From Nitrosopumilales archaeon CG15_BIG_FIL_POST_REV_8_21_14_020_37_12 (GTDB lineage: Archaea > Thermoproteota > Nitrososphaeria > Nitrososphaerales > Nitrosopumilaceae): a stretch of 21,942 nucleotides of DNA. Position numbers and translations under genes: made by a program. The stretch is from the NCBI GenBank assembly GCA_002781805.1, contig PFFZ01000090.1, positions 2,680 to 24,621 on the forward strand, given 5' to 3'. Positions 14,570 through 21,706 of this stretch are shown here, one piece after another. A model generated the notes under the pieces. That model worked only from the letters and a program-made list of their open reading frames with translations, was not told the DNA's origin and did no database searches. The first letter of the stretch is position 1; each line of letters begins with the position of its first letter.

Positions 14570-15127
14570 ATGTCAGAAACAAACCAAATTGATATCAGTA
14601 AATTACATCATATAGTTTTGCGGGAAACTGAAAATGAGTCGATCCAAGAAATCGACGCAAATTTTTACAGAGAAATTTCAGATTTTATTGGAAATTTAAA
14701 AAAACAAGAATTTGACGGAGTTGAAAGCAAAATCAAAGATACCCTTATTCAAATGGCAACAGATCTCACATCATTACTAATTGATATCAGATTAGACAAA
14801 ATTTCCAAATCAGATAAAATTGACTTTGAAAATCTACTAGATGAAGAAAAATTTATCCTCGATTCTGAAGAAGAGAAACGAGAAAGAACCGAAATGATTC
14901 TGTCTGCCACAACAAACGGCAAATCCAAGTTTCTTGAATCACTATCACAAAATCATAAAACAAAAACCGTTGTAGTAAGATTTCTCAAAGAAGTTGATGA
15001 AATTGTAGGTGCTGATCTAGAAAGATACGGTCCATTCAAGATTGAAGACATTGCAACAATCCCCTATGAGAATGCTCAGGCATTAATTTCCAAACATGTT
15101 GCAACCAAAGTCAGATGGGAAGATTAG
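14570..15127 (+). CDS. GINS51-type (Sld5/Psf1-like) subunit of the archaeal GINS complex
   Basis: GINS joins MCM and the Cdc45/RecJ-like protein to form the archaeal CMG helicase and links it to polymerase and primase. The 185-residue protein has a helical A domain (about 20-125) and a small C-terminal B domain (about 130-184). In the B domain, VVVRFLKEVDEIVG, then YGPFKIEDIATIP and NAQALISKHVA, follow the pattern of the Sld5/Psf1 class: a hydrophobic strand, VG, YGPF, a P-E/N-x-A motif and a final valine/alanine strand. With the B domain at the C-terminus it is the GINS51 (Gins15) arrangement, not GINS23. The ATG has AGGT about 6 bp upstream. A membrane protein gene follows after 30 bp. Family call from pattern only. 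Confidence 0.86.
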   Translation: MSETNQIDISKLHHIVLRETENESIQEIDANFYREISDFIGNLKKQEFDGVESKIKDTLIQMATDLTSLLIDIRLDKISKSDKIDFENLLDEEKFILDSEEEKRERTEMILSATTNGKSKFLESLSQNHKTKTVVVRFLKEVDEIVGADLERYGPFKIEDIATIPYENAQALISKHVATKVRWED

Positions 15128-15157
15128 ATAGAAATTATACCCCAAATATTTCATTTT

Positions 15158-15442
15158 ATGACCCATACAGGTGTTGATGTTATTGATTTTCTATTTTATA
15201 CAATTTATCCTGTAATTGGAATTTTTTCAGTTGAAGCAATAAGTAGACTAGTCAAAGCTCCAAAGTGGATAAAACTCTGGACACAAGCTATTGTTTCGAT
15301 TGGCTTTGGCATATACTATTGGTTCATCCTTCCTGCGCCACAAAATTTTCCATTGACGGCAATGGTGATGTTTGCCCTAGCAATTGCTCTTATCTATCAA
15401 GGAAGACGCGCAAAAATCTCGCCGGATAAAAGCCCGTATTGA
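15158..15442 (+). CDS. Small three-helix membrane protein, unknown
   Basis: The 94-residue protein has hydrophobic segments at about 9-27 (IDFLFYTIYPVIGIFSVEA), 40-60 (WTQAIVSIGFGIYYWFILPA) and 65-82 (PLTAMVMFALAIALIYQG). A basic tail (RRAKISPDK) implies a cytoplasmic C-terminus. I do not recognise a family. It lies 30 bp downstream of the GINS51-type gene on the same strand and may be co-transcribed, but nothing in its sequence links it to replication. Its stop is 2 bp from the convergent AN1-type gene. Confidence 0.8.
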   Translation: MTHTGVDVIDFLFYTIYPVIGIFSVEAISRLVKAPKWIKLWTQAIVSIGFGIYYWFILPAPQNFPLTAMVMFALAIALIYQGRRAKISPDKSPY

Positions 15443-15444
15443 TA

Positions 15445-15666
15445 TTAGAACCTGCCGAACAAACGCTTGAAAATGTTTGGTTTATTTCGTCCACCATCGC
15501 GAATAACTTTTTTCTCTCCAAATCTCTTAGCACGAATTTGCGTTAATTTTACACATCTATGCTCTTCAGGAAGTCTATGTTCAGAACAAAAAGGATCTTT
15601 ACAATAATTACATTGAAACGGCATATCTGTCATATCTCCACAATATGCACATTTTTCAGGTTTCAC
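15445..15666 (-). CDS. AN1-type zinc-finger protein
   Basis: The 73-residue protein has an AN1 zinc finger at 6-38: C6-x2-C9, C19-x2-C22, C27-x2-H30 and H36-x-C38, in the C-x2-C-x9-C-x2-C-x4-C-x2-H-x5-H-x-C order of the family, with FCSEHRLPEEHRC as its core. A basic C-terminal extension follows (about 43-73), ending in IFKRLFGRF, which could bind nucleic acid or ribosomes. In eukaryotes AN1 fingers occur in ubiquitin- and stress-linked proteins. In archaea they are short stand-alone proteins of unknown role. The ATG at 15666 is the natural start. The 115 bp upstream separates it from the divergent SDR gene. Confidence 0.9.
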   Translation of the reverse strand: MKPEKCAYCGDMTDMPFQCNYCKDPFCSEHRLPEEHRCVKLTQIRAKRFGEKKVIRDGGRNKPNIFKRLFGRF

Positions 15667-15755
15667 AATATGAATAATAGTTTTCTTCTATTAAACTGAT
15701 ACATTGAATTTTTAATTTATCTAAGAAATCAAGTAAACATTTTTACAATGAAGAA

Positions 15756-15763
15756 TTTAAAAA
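15756..15763 (+). promoter_or_regulatory. TATA-like box of the SDR-flavoprotein pair
   Basis: TTTAAAAA begins 26 bp before the ATG at 15782, the spacing expected of a leaderless archaeal transcript. Confidence 0.55.
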
Positions 15764-15781
15764 TTAGATAAGTGAAATTTA

Positions 15782-16522
15782 ATGATTAAAGATAAAATAG
15801 CAATAATTACAGGTGCAAGTAGTGGCATAGGTTTTGCAACTGCATTAGCACTTTCAAAAGCTGGAGCAAAAGTTGCAATAGGTGCAAGAAGAACAGACAG
15901 ACTTTCAGAACTAGAAAAGAAAATTAAAGAACAAGGTGGCGAAGTATTTTCTCATAAACTAGATGTTACAAAAAGAGAAGAATGTACTTCTTTTGTTGAT
16001 GCTGTTATAGCTAAATGGGGATCTGTAGATATTTTGGTAAATAATGCTGGTTTAATGCCACTAAGTTTTGTCAAAAATTTGAAAATCGATGAATGGGATC
16101 AGATGATAGATGTCAATATCAAAGGTGTTCTATATTGTACAGGTGCAGTGGTTACACATATGCTCGGAAAACAATCTGGTCACATTGTGAACATTTCATC
16201 CGTAGCTGGAAGAATTGTCTTTCCCGCTGGTAGTGTTTATTGTGCCACCAAGCATGCAATTACTGCTTTCAGTGAAGGATTGCGTGAAGAGCTAAGTGTA
16301 AGAAAAAACATTCGTGTTACGTGTATTGAACCAGGCGTTGTTGCAACCGAATTAACTAATACAATCACTGATGAGTCATTACAGAGTTTTGTTGAAAATG
16401 CAAAAAAAATGGAAGCATTACAAGCACATGATATAGCAAATGCAATTCTTTATGCAGTAGAGTCTCCAAATCATGTTAATGTTAACGAAATTTTAATCAG
16501 ACCCACAACACAAGAACGATAA
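15782..16522 (+). CDS. Short-chain dehydrogenase/reductase
   Basis: The 246-residue classical SDR has the Rossmann cofactor motif GASSGIG (11-17), NNAG (87-90), the catalytic serine in NISSVAG (S140) and the catalytic YCATK (Y153, K157). PGVVATELT near 188-196 follows the usual PG motif. Arginines after the second strand (ARRTDR, 35-40) favour NADP(H) over NAD(H). Closest in feel to the YdfG/serine-3-dehydrogenase-like group, but substrate cannot be assigned. The gene ends 1 bp before a flavoprotein gene, so the two are translationally linked and probably work in one redox pathway or respond to the same condition. ATG start supported by the TATA-like box 26 bp upstream. Confidence 0.93.
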   Translation: MIKDKIAIITGASSGIGFATALALSKAGAKVAIGARRTDRLSELEKKIKEQGGEVFSHKLDVTKREECTSFVDAVIAKWGSVDILVNNAGLMPLSFVKNLKIDEWDQMIDVNIKGVLYCTGAVVTHMLGKQSGHIVNISSVAGRIVFPAGSVYCATKHAITAFSEGLREELSVRKNIRVTCIEPGVVATELTNTITDESLQSFVENAKKMEALQAHDIANAILYAVESPNHVNVNEILIRPTTQER

Positions 16523-16523
16523 A

Positions 16524-17675
16524 TTGTCCAAAAACATTCCACACGTCTTAATTCTTGGTGGAGGGTTTGGTGGATTGTCCGCAGCTAATGAAATCAGAAA
16601 TTCATTGCCATCATCAAAAGTAAGAATCACGCTTGTTGATAAAAAAGATTGGTTCATGGTCGGTTTTGTCAAATTATGGATCATGAATGGTACTAGAACT
16701 TTTGAAAACTCTATCGGTTCGCTAAATAATTTACAAAAAAAAGAGATAGATTTTGTAAAAGAAGAAATTCTAAAAATAGACTTGGAAAACAAGACAGTGA
16801 AAACCACATCAAAAAATATTTCATATGATTATCTGATAATTGCATTGGGAGCTCAACTAGCTCCTGAAAAAATTCCTGGCTTGAAAGAAAATGGACTGAA
16901 TCTTTATGATCATAACCATCTAGATGAAATTCATAACAAATTGATTGCAATAAAATCAGGAAACATAGCCATTGCAATTATGGGAATGCCATACAAATGT
17001 CCGCCCGCACCATTTGAAGCAGCTCTTCTAATTAATTCAATGCTTAGAAATTCTGAAGTCCGTAATTCTGTTAAAATTAATTTTTACAGTCCTGCACCAA
17101 TTACACTACCTGCAGCAGGTACTGATGTAAGCCAACAAATCCTCGAAATGATCAATTCTGAAAAAATAATCTTTTACAATTCATGTAAAACCATATCAGT
17201 AGAAAAAAACAAGCTCGTGTTTGAGAATGCTGAGGCTGATTTTGATTTACTCTTGGCCATACCTCCACATGTTGCCCCCCAAATCATCTATGAATGTGGC
17301 TTGGCAAAACCAGATGGTTTTATTCAAATTAATCGAGATTGCAAAACATTATTTGAGAATGTGTATGCAATTGGTGATGTAACTAGCTTACCTGTTGGAG
17401 AAAAGATGGCAGTCCCAAAAGCTGGAATATTTGCAGAAGGTGAAGGACTTGCAGTTGCACAAAACATTGTCTCTAAAATTCAAAACCAAAAGGATTTGGC
17501 ATTATTTGATGGAAAAGGTGGTTGCTTTATTGAATCAGGAAGAAATACCGCGTCCATAATTGAAGTAGATATGTTTTCAGAATCAAAACCAATAACAAAA
17601 CTTACTGAATCAACCAAGAATTACCTTAATGAAAAAATACAGTTTGAAAAAGAACGAATTGAAAAATGGTTATGA
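16524..17675 (+). CDS. FAD/NAD(P)-dependent oxidoreductase, sulfide:quinone reductase / NDH-2-like
   Basis: The 383-residue pyridine nucleotide-disulfide-type flavoprotein begins with the FAD-binding LGGGFGG (11-17). It has YDYLIIALGAQ (100-110), the second nucleotide-type segment AIAIMGMPYKCPPAP (148-162) and the FAD-closing YAIGDVTSLP (280-289). C158 in CPPAP and C333 in GGCFIESG lie where sulfide:quinone oxidoreductase and flavocytochrome c sulfide dehydrogenase relatives have redox cysteines, and C257 and C272 also occur. A quinone- or sulfur-linked activity is therefore possible, but it could equally be a general NDH-2-like enzyme. The start is TTG, 1 bp after the SDR stop. It lacks an obvious C-terminal membrane helix. 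Six bases at the 3' end overlap the convergent small gene. Confidence 0.9.
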   Translation: MSKNIPHVLILGGGFGGLSAANEIRNSLPSSKVRITLVDKKDWFMVGFVKLWIMNGTRTFENSIGSLNNLQKKEIDFVKEEILKIDLENKTVKTTSKNISYDYLIIALGAQLAPEKIPGLKENGLNLYDHNHLDEIHNKLIAIKSGNIAIAIMGMPYKCPPAPFEAALLINSMLRNSEVRNSVKINFYSPAPITLPAAGTDVSQQILEMINSEKIIFYNSCKTISVEKNKLVFENAEADFDLLLAIPPHVAPQIIYECGLAKPDGFIQINRDCKTLFENVYAIGDVTSLPVGEKMAVPKAGIFAEGEGLAVAQNIVSKIQNQKDLALFDGKGGCFIESGRNTASIIEVDMFSESKPITKLTESTKNYLNEKIQFEKERIEKWL

Positions 17676-17876
17676 TGGCTCTTTTTCTTTAGACAAATGC
17701 TCTAGTATTGCTCTTACTTCTACACCTAAATCCTGAGGATTTTTTGCAATGTCTAATTTTTCGGGAATTTTCTTTTTTAGATCCTCATCTTCTAATTCAA
17801 CTCTTCTCCTCTGCACACAATCAAGATGATCTTGATCCGTTGCTGAAATTCTATTACAAATATTACAAATCTTCAT
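17670..17876 (-). CDS. Small protein with a CxxC...HxxC zinc-binding pattern
   Basis: From the ATG at 17876 this encodes 68 residues. C4-x2-C7 and H17-x2-C20 form a plausible single zinc site (ICNICNRISATDQDHLDC). A charged, helical tail follows (21-68) with no other motif I recognise. The frame could also open at a TTG at 17891, but the ATG immediately before the zinc motif is more natural. It overlaps the convergent flavoprotein gene by 6 bp and lies upstream of, and divergent from, the tRNA gene. Function unknown. Such small zinc-ribbon-like proteins are common in archaeal genomes. Confidence 0.78.
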   Translation of the reverse strand: MKICNICNRISATDQDHLDCVQRRRVELEDEDLKKKIPEKLDIAKNPQDLGVEVRAILEHLSKEKEPS

Positions 17877-17931
17877 GATTATACAATACAATCCGACGAT
17901 TTAATAATTTCACTTAGTGCCTTTCATTTAC

Positions 17932-18005
17932 GGGATCGTGGTCTAGCTTGGTATGATACTTGCCTGGGGGGCAAGTGGTCGCAGGTTCAAATCCTGCCGG
18001 TCCCA
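17932..18005 (+). tRNA. tRNA-Pro (anticodon GGG)
   Basis: The acceptor arms GGGATCG (17932-17938) and CGGTCCC (17998-18004) pair with one G-U, and A is the discriminator. The D arm is GTCTAGCTTGGTATGAT. The anticodon stem CTTGC/GCAAG encloses CTGGGGG with anticodon GGG, and the T arm is GCAGG-TTCAAAT-CCTGC. There is no intron and no encoded CCA, so the CCA enzyme encoded about 750 bp away must add it. A TTTAATAAT tract at about 17901 could be its TATA element. The convergent kinase gene ends at the very next base. Confidence 0.96.
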
Positions 18006-18767
18006 TTACAATTTTAGCGTAGACAAAATCTTTTCAAAATTTTGTCTTGATTGCTCTCGCTTGTATGATCTTAAAACCTCTATGATATTTTCCTTTGATG
18101 GTAGTTTGTATATTCTTTGAACATCTTTGGCTATACCAGAGCCAATGAAAATTGCTTGCGTAACGGAAGTCACATTTGATACCTTTCTCTTTGTACTGGA
18201 GCTTTCAAAATCTATTAGGGTCGATTTTGATTTTCCAACAATTACGTGTTTGGTAATACTACTCAATTCCCCGTGATCAAATCCTATCTGATCTAATCTA
18301 TAACAATCTTCTAAAACCGTTTTTATGATGTGTTTTAATTTTTTAACACTTCCTTTTCCAGTAATGTTTTTTATCCAACTCCCTATTTTTTCCCCTTCTA
18401 AAAACTCCATGACTAGAAAATTTTTACTTACATCAAATAATTGTGGTCCAACATTAACTGAATTTACAATTTTTAGCAGTTTTGCTTCATTTCTCATTTC
18501 TTTTCTTTGAGAATCCATTCTTCTTATTTTTACTGCCATCTCTTTGTTACCCTTCTTTGCAAGAACGACAACTCCTACATACCCCTTACCGAGTATGCCC
18601 AGTTTTCCAATAGTTGTCGGTCCTGAAAAAGATACTGATCTGATTTTTAATTTTTCTAATTCTAAAATTCGTGATTTAATCTGAGTCTTGTTTGCTCCTG
18701 GGTATCCAATAATCTTAGAATACGGTTCTTCGTCAAACTTTTTGATTGAAACAAAAGATCTTTTCAT
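18006..18767 (-). CDS. RIO/Bud32-related predicted Ser/Thr protein kinase (COG2112 type)
   Basis: The 253-residue protein is a compact kinase-like fold. Its glycine-rich loop is GKGYVGVVVLA (60-70), the ATP-binding lysine is K80 in MAVKIRR, and a likely partner is E94 in NEAKLL. The hinge region is LVMEFLEGE (118-126). The catalytic loop reads DHGELSSITKHVIV, where HGEL (165-168) replaces the usual HxDL, and the metal-binding motif is DFE (186-188) in place of DFG. These changes are, as I recall, shared across the archaeal COG2112 family, so they do not by themselves mean an inactive pseudokinase. It overlaps the 3' end of cca by 35 bp and is probably co-transcribed with thpR and cca. Targets are unknown. 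The neighbours suggest tRNA or ribosome biology. Confidence 0.85.
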   Translation of the reverse strand: MKRSFVSIKKFDEEPYSKIIGYPGANKTQIKSRILELEKLKIRSVSFSGPTTIGKLGILGKGYVGVVVLAKKGNKEMAVKIRRMDSQRKEMRNEAKLLKIVNSVNVGPQLFDVSKNFLVMEFLEGEKIGSWIKNITGKGSVKKLKHIIKTVLEDCYRLDQIGFDHGELSSITKHVIVGKSKSTLIDFESSSTKRKVSNVTSVTQAIFIGSGIAKDVQRIYKLPSKENIIEVLRSYKREQSRQNFEKILSTLKL

Positions 18768-20070
18768 TAGTTATTACTAAATCTGAAGCAGCCTCTTTAA
18801 TTGATTTCTTCAAAGTTTTACTACCCAGAAAAACTTTGAACCCTTTTTTTAGATCAGATTGTAATCCTTTTGGAATACCAGTTTGTAAATTATTTTTCAA
18901 AAAGTCGTTGATGTATTTTACTGCTTCATTCCATTTTCTTTCTTCCAATGATACAATTTTTGAATTATTATCAATCCACATTAATTTTGTCTTTGTAATG
19001 TTTTTTCTAATAAAACTCTTTGATCCATCTTCTCTAAAAACATCTGGGCCTCTTTTTGCATATTTACGTGGGATTATTGATGATTCTAGCAGAAAGAAAA
19101 GATATGCTTCTCTTTTCTCATCAGTATAGGACATATTACGCAGTACATTGAATCCTCCCAATTCTAGTTGGGTAGCCAAAGACGCGTTTGCCCTTTTAAT
19201 CTGTCCCCATATTATATCTGGACTTCGTGTTTTGAAATTAAATTTTATTACAAGTACGTTTTCCCAATTTCTGGATAATTTTCTTTTTGATGTGCTGAAA
19301 AATTGCTTGCTAGGATTGTCCCTAAATGCCCTACATGAAAGAACAAACCTTCCTATGTTTTCATTGGACATTGCCGCTGCTAAATTTCTATTACTATCTA
19401 TTGGATCTATGATGATTATACTAGTATCAAATTTCTTTGTTGTTTTTCCAATTACTTGTTTTTCATTTATTTTAGAAATTGATTTTATCACATTTTCAAA
19501 TGTACCAAAATTCAAAATCAAAACCTCTGAAACATATCCACTAAATCCTTGACGTGCAATTTCCGCTCCATAGATTCCCATAGATTTTAAAAATACCTTT
19601 AGCAGTCTTACTTCATCTTTCATTTGAGAAGAAAGTGTATTCTGCATGAATCTTGTATGAAATGGAGATCTATCAGCCGCACTTTTCCATTGTCCCGATT
19701 CAACATCAAAACAAGGTACCACATTAATCCTTATTCCTTGAATCCGTGCTTCAACATACGGATGTTCAGAATATCTGATATATGGTTTGAATTTCTTCAT
19801 AGAAGAAAAACCTATTTCTTTTGAGATCTCTTCAAATTTTTTATCAGATGTTGATTTTTTAAATTTGATAAAAATATCAATATCCGCCTCTTTAGATAAC
19901 CAAGTCCCCTTTGCATAAGAACCACCAAACTCAACTCCTACTATTTCAGGAAATTTCCTGACTTCATTTTGAATTAAATCAATTGCTAAACTTGCCACTT
20001 TCTTTATTAAAATAATCTCATTCCTAGATGGAATTATTGATCTTTTTGCAGCAAGAATTACCTTTTTCAT
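18733..20070 (-). CDS. cca: CCA-adding enzyme, archaeal class I tRNA nucleotidyltransferase
   Basis: The enzyme (EC 2.7.7.72) adds or repairs the 3' CCA of tRNAs, which this genome does not encode in the neighbouring tRNA-Pro. The 445-residue length matches archaeal class I. The nucleotidyltransferase head has GGSYAKGTWL (49-58) and EADIDIF (61-67) with catalytic D63 and D65. RIQGIRINVVPCFDV near 109-123 carries the third carboxylate region, and WKSAADRSPFHTRFM follows. The central and tail regions are more diverged. The ATG directly follows the thpR stop codon with no intervening base, and GAGGAG lies just upstream, an uncommon clear Shine-Dalgarno-like site that fits translation inside an operon. 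The 3' end overlaps the kinase gene. Confidence 0.95.
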   Translation of the reverse strand: MKKVILAAKRSIIPSRNEIILIKKVASLAIDLIQNEVRKFPEIVGVEFGGSYAKGTWLSKEADIDIFIKFKKSTSDKKFEEISKEIGFSSMKKFKPYIRYSEHPYVEARIQGIRINVVPCFDVESGQWKSAADRSPFHTRFMQNTLSSQMKDEVRLLKVFLKSMGIYGAEIARQGFSGYVSEVLILNFGTFENVIKSISKINEKQVIGKTTKKFDTSIIIIDPIDSNRNLAAAMSNENIGRFVLSCRAFRDNPSKQFFSTSKRKLSRNWENVLVIKFNFKTRSPDIIWGQIKRANASLATQLELGGFNVLRNMSYTDEKREAYLFFLLESSIIPRKYAKRGPDVFREDGSKSFIRKNITKTKLMWIDNNSKIVSLEERKWNEAVKYINDFLKNNLQTGIPKGLQSDLKKGFKVFLGSKTLKKSIKEAASDLVITNEKIFCFNQKV

Positions 20071-20610
20071 CTAAACTCCTCTAGTCTCCATCAAATTAGA
20101 ATAGACTGGTCCATTTGGTGTAAGGACACTTTGTTTAAACTTGAAATTAGTAATTTTTTGAGATCCAAACTCGACAGATTCATACATTTGCAACTTTTTG
20201 GTAATATCTTCAATCTTATTTTTAATTCTAAATACTGTGATATGAGGTTTGAATGGCTTGTCACTTCTAAACCCGAGCGAAGTTAAAGCATTTTCTACTT
20301 TTTTTGCTAAATCGATCAATGCATTACCACCTTTTTCATCTACTCCAATCCATATGATTCTTGGAAATTTACTTTCAGGAAATACACCAATTCCTCTAAA
20401 ATTTATAGTAAAATTTGAAAATTCGATTTTTTTTAACAATTCGCACACCTCTTCAGACATTTCTTTTGAAATTTCTCCTAAAAATTGGAGTGTAAAATGA
20501 AGATTTTGGGGTTCTACACGCTTTGCATCAATGTCTAACTCTGATTGAAACTTTGAAATTTCCTCCACCACTTGTTCATCAGAAATTTCAACTGCTACAA
20601 AAGTCCTCAT
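20071..20610 (-). CDS. thpR: RNA 2',3'-cyclic phosphodiesterase (ThpR, LigT-like)
   Basis: This 179-residue 2H-phosphoesterase hydrolyses 2',3'-cyclic phosphate ends of RNA to 2'-phosphates. Earlier names include 2'-5' RNA ligase. The two catalytic H-x-T/S-x motifs are HFTL (38-41) and HITV (123-126), set in the pseudo-symmetric fold. MRTFVAVEIS at the N-terminus and NLHFTLQFLGEI are family-typical. The open frame extends 48 codons upstream to 20754, but that part overlaps the divergent UPF0200 gene and does not resemble the family, so the ATG at 20610 is the true start. The stop is immediately followed by the cca start, so the two genes are translationally linked, which suggests tRNA 3'-end or splicing metabolism. 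Confidence 0.93.
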   Translation of the reverse strand: MRTFVAVEISDEQVVEEISKFQSELDIDAKRVEPQNLHFTLQFLGEISKEMSEEVCELLKKIEFSNFTINFRGIGVFPESKFPRIIWIGVDEKGGNALIDLAKKVENALTSLGFRSDKPFKPHITVFRIKNKIEDITKKLQMYESVEFGSQKITNFKFKQSVLTPNGPVYSNLMETRGV

Positions 20611-20683
20611 TACAAGCTTTCTCTTAACATCTCTATAATAATTTCCGGTACCTTCATAGACAAGCAATTTTTTTGTTTTATTA

Positions 20684-21232
20684 TTGACAAAACTTATTGT
20701 CTGTTTAACTGGAATGCCCGGCGCTGGCAAATCTACCATAGCTGAAGGTCTCAAAACAAAAGGCTATGACGCTATCAATATGGGTAATGTTGTCAGAGCA
20801 GAAGCTAAGAAGAGAAATTTAGAACCCACGAGTCTAAACCTTGGAAAACTGATGATTGAACTACGAGAAAAAAATGGGCCTGGTGCGATAGCACATTTAG
20901 TAATTCCAGAGATTGAAAATTCTAAATCAAATGTAGTAATCATTGATGGTGTAAGATCTAACGCCGAAATTGATGTATTGAAAAAATATGGAACTGTAAA
21001 ATTATTAGCAATTCATGCATCCATTGATAGAAGATTTGAATTCTTGCAACAAAGAGGCAGATCTGATGATCCTAAAACAAAAGAAAATTTTGAAGAACGA
21101 GATACTAGAGAATTAGGAGTTGGAATTAGCAATTCCATTGCACTATCTGATGATGCTATTACAAATAATAACAAAACAAAAGAAGAACTAATTGAAGCTA
21201 CTTTTAGAAAAATTCAAAGCTGGCTTGAATGA
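20684..21232 (+). CDS. UPF0200-family P-loop nucleotide kinase-like protein
   Basis: The 182-residue P-loop protein has Walker A GMPGAGKST (10-18). A lid-like segment (about 118-150, FLQQRGRSDDP then FEERDTRELG) and IIDGVRSNAEID near 86-97 resemble dephospho-CoA/adenylate kinase relatives. This is the architecture of the archaeal UPF0200 family, whose substrate is not established. The start is TTG at 20684, and MTKLIVCLTGMPG reads as a natural first strand. It is divergent from thpR, with 73 bp between the starts, and overlaps the UPF0201 gene by 4 bp (ATGA), so the two proteins are very likely made together. Kinase activity is inference from fold. Confidence 0.9.
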   Translation: MTKLIVCLTGMPGAGKSTIAEGLKTKGYDAINMGNVVRAEAKKRNLEPTSLNLGKLMIELREKNGPGAIAHLVIPEIENSKSNVVIIDGVRSNAEIDVLKKYGTVKLLAIHASIDRRFEFLQQRGRSDDPKTKENFEERDTRELGVGISNSIALSDDAITNNNKTKEELIEATFRKIQSWLE

Positions 21233-21633
21233 ACTTTTCTAATTATAATTGCAGTGTTGAAGTTCTCTCTTCAATAAACCCATCTGAGAATCCCGCCAAA
21301 ATAGAAAAAGCAATTTTAAACATTTTACCTGACAGTAATATTACAATAGATAAATTTTCTATAAAAGCACAATCAAAAAACTTTCATTCTCTGGAAAAAA
21401 TTCATGAATCAATTCATTCTGCAAAATCCCAGAAAGCACTTCAACGTCAATTAGAGCAACATATGGATAAAGACTCCACGTGGTTTTATCTCAACAAACA
21501 AGCGGCATTTGTTGAAAAAGTTGTGCTTTGTGAGAATGCAGAAGAATCTCCTCTCGGACCACTAAAAATCACCATTTCTTCTTCTGATATTGATAGAATA
21601 ATTGACTCGCTTGTTGGAACACAGAGAAACTAG
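21229..21633 (+). CDS. UPF0201-family (COG1325) putative RNA-binding protein
   Basis: The 134-residue protein shows the UPF0201 layout. An N-terminal strand (CSVEVLSSINPSENPAKIEK) begins the fold. A helical part with the usual long helix follows (SLEKIHESIHSAKSQKALQR), then FYLNKQAAFVEKVVL near 83-97 and SPLGPLKITI near 106-115, the two most conserved family segments. COG1325 has been described as a predicted exosome-associated or RNA-binding family, but no activity is proven. The ATG overlaps the UPF0200 stop by 4 bp, indicating translational coupling. No exosome core gene is in the window. Confidence 0.9.
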   Translation: MNFSNYNCSVEVLSSINPSENPAKIEKAILNILPDSNITIDKFSIKAQSKNFHSLEKIHESIHSAKSQKALQRQLEQHMDKDSTWFYLNKQAAFVEKVVLCENAEESPLGPLKITISSSDIDRIIDSLVGTQRN

Positions 21634-21706
21634 TTAATAAAATTAAATCATAACTTGTCATTTTTTTTAGTACGGTTCTAAAAAACAATTTTGAGATTTT
21701 TAGTAA

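Noticed and set aside
17932..18005. Integrated element using the tRNA-Pro as an attachment site
   Set aside because: No integrase and no duplicated tRNA 3' end were seen in the window. The flanking genes are ordinary housekeeping genes.
18006..18767. Calling the kinase gene a pseudogene because of HGEL/DFE
   Set aside because: The frame is intact, the glycine loop and lysine are present, and these substitutions appear to be family traits, not decay.
18746..19552. Plus-strand frames of 127 and 134 residues opposite cca
   Set aside because: They are antisense to a well-supported CCA enzyme gene and show biased, non-protein-like composition.
20611..20754. 48-residue N-terminal extension of ThpR
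   Set aside because: It overlaps the divergent UPF0200 gene's 5' end, has no resemblance to the family, and a family-typical MRTFVAVEIS start exists at 20610.
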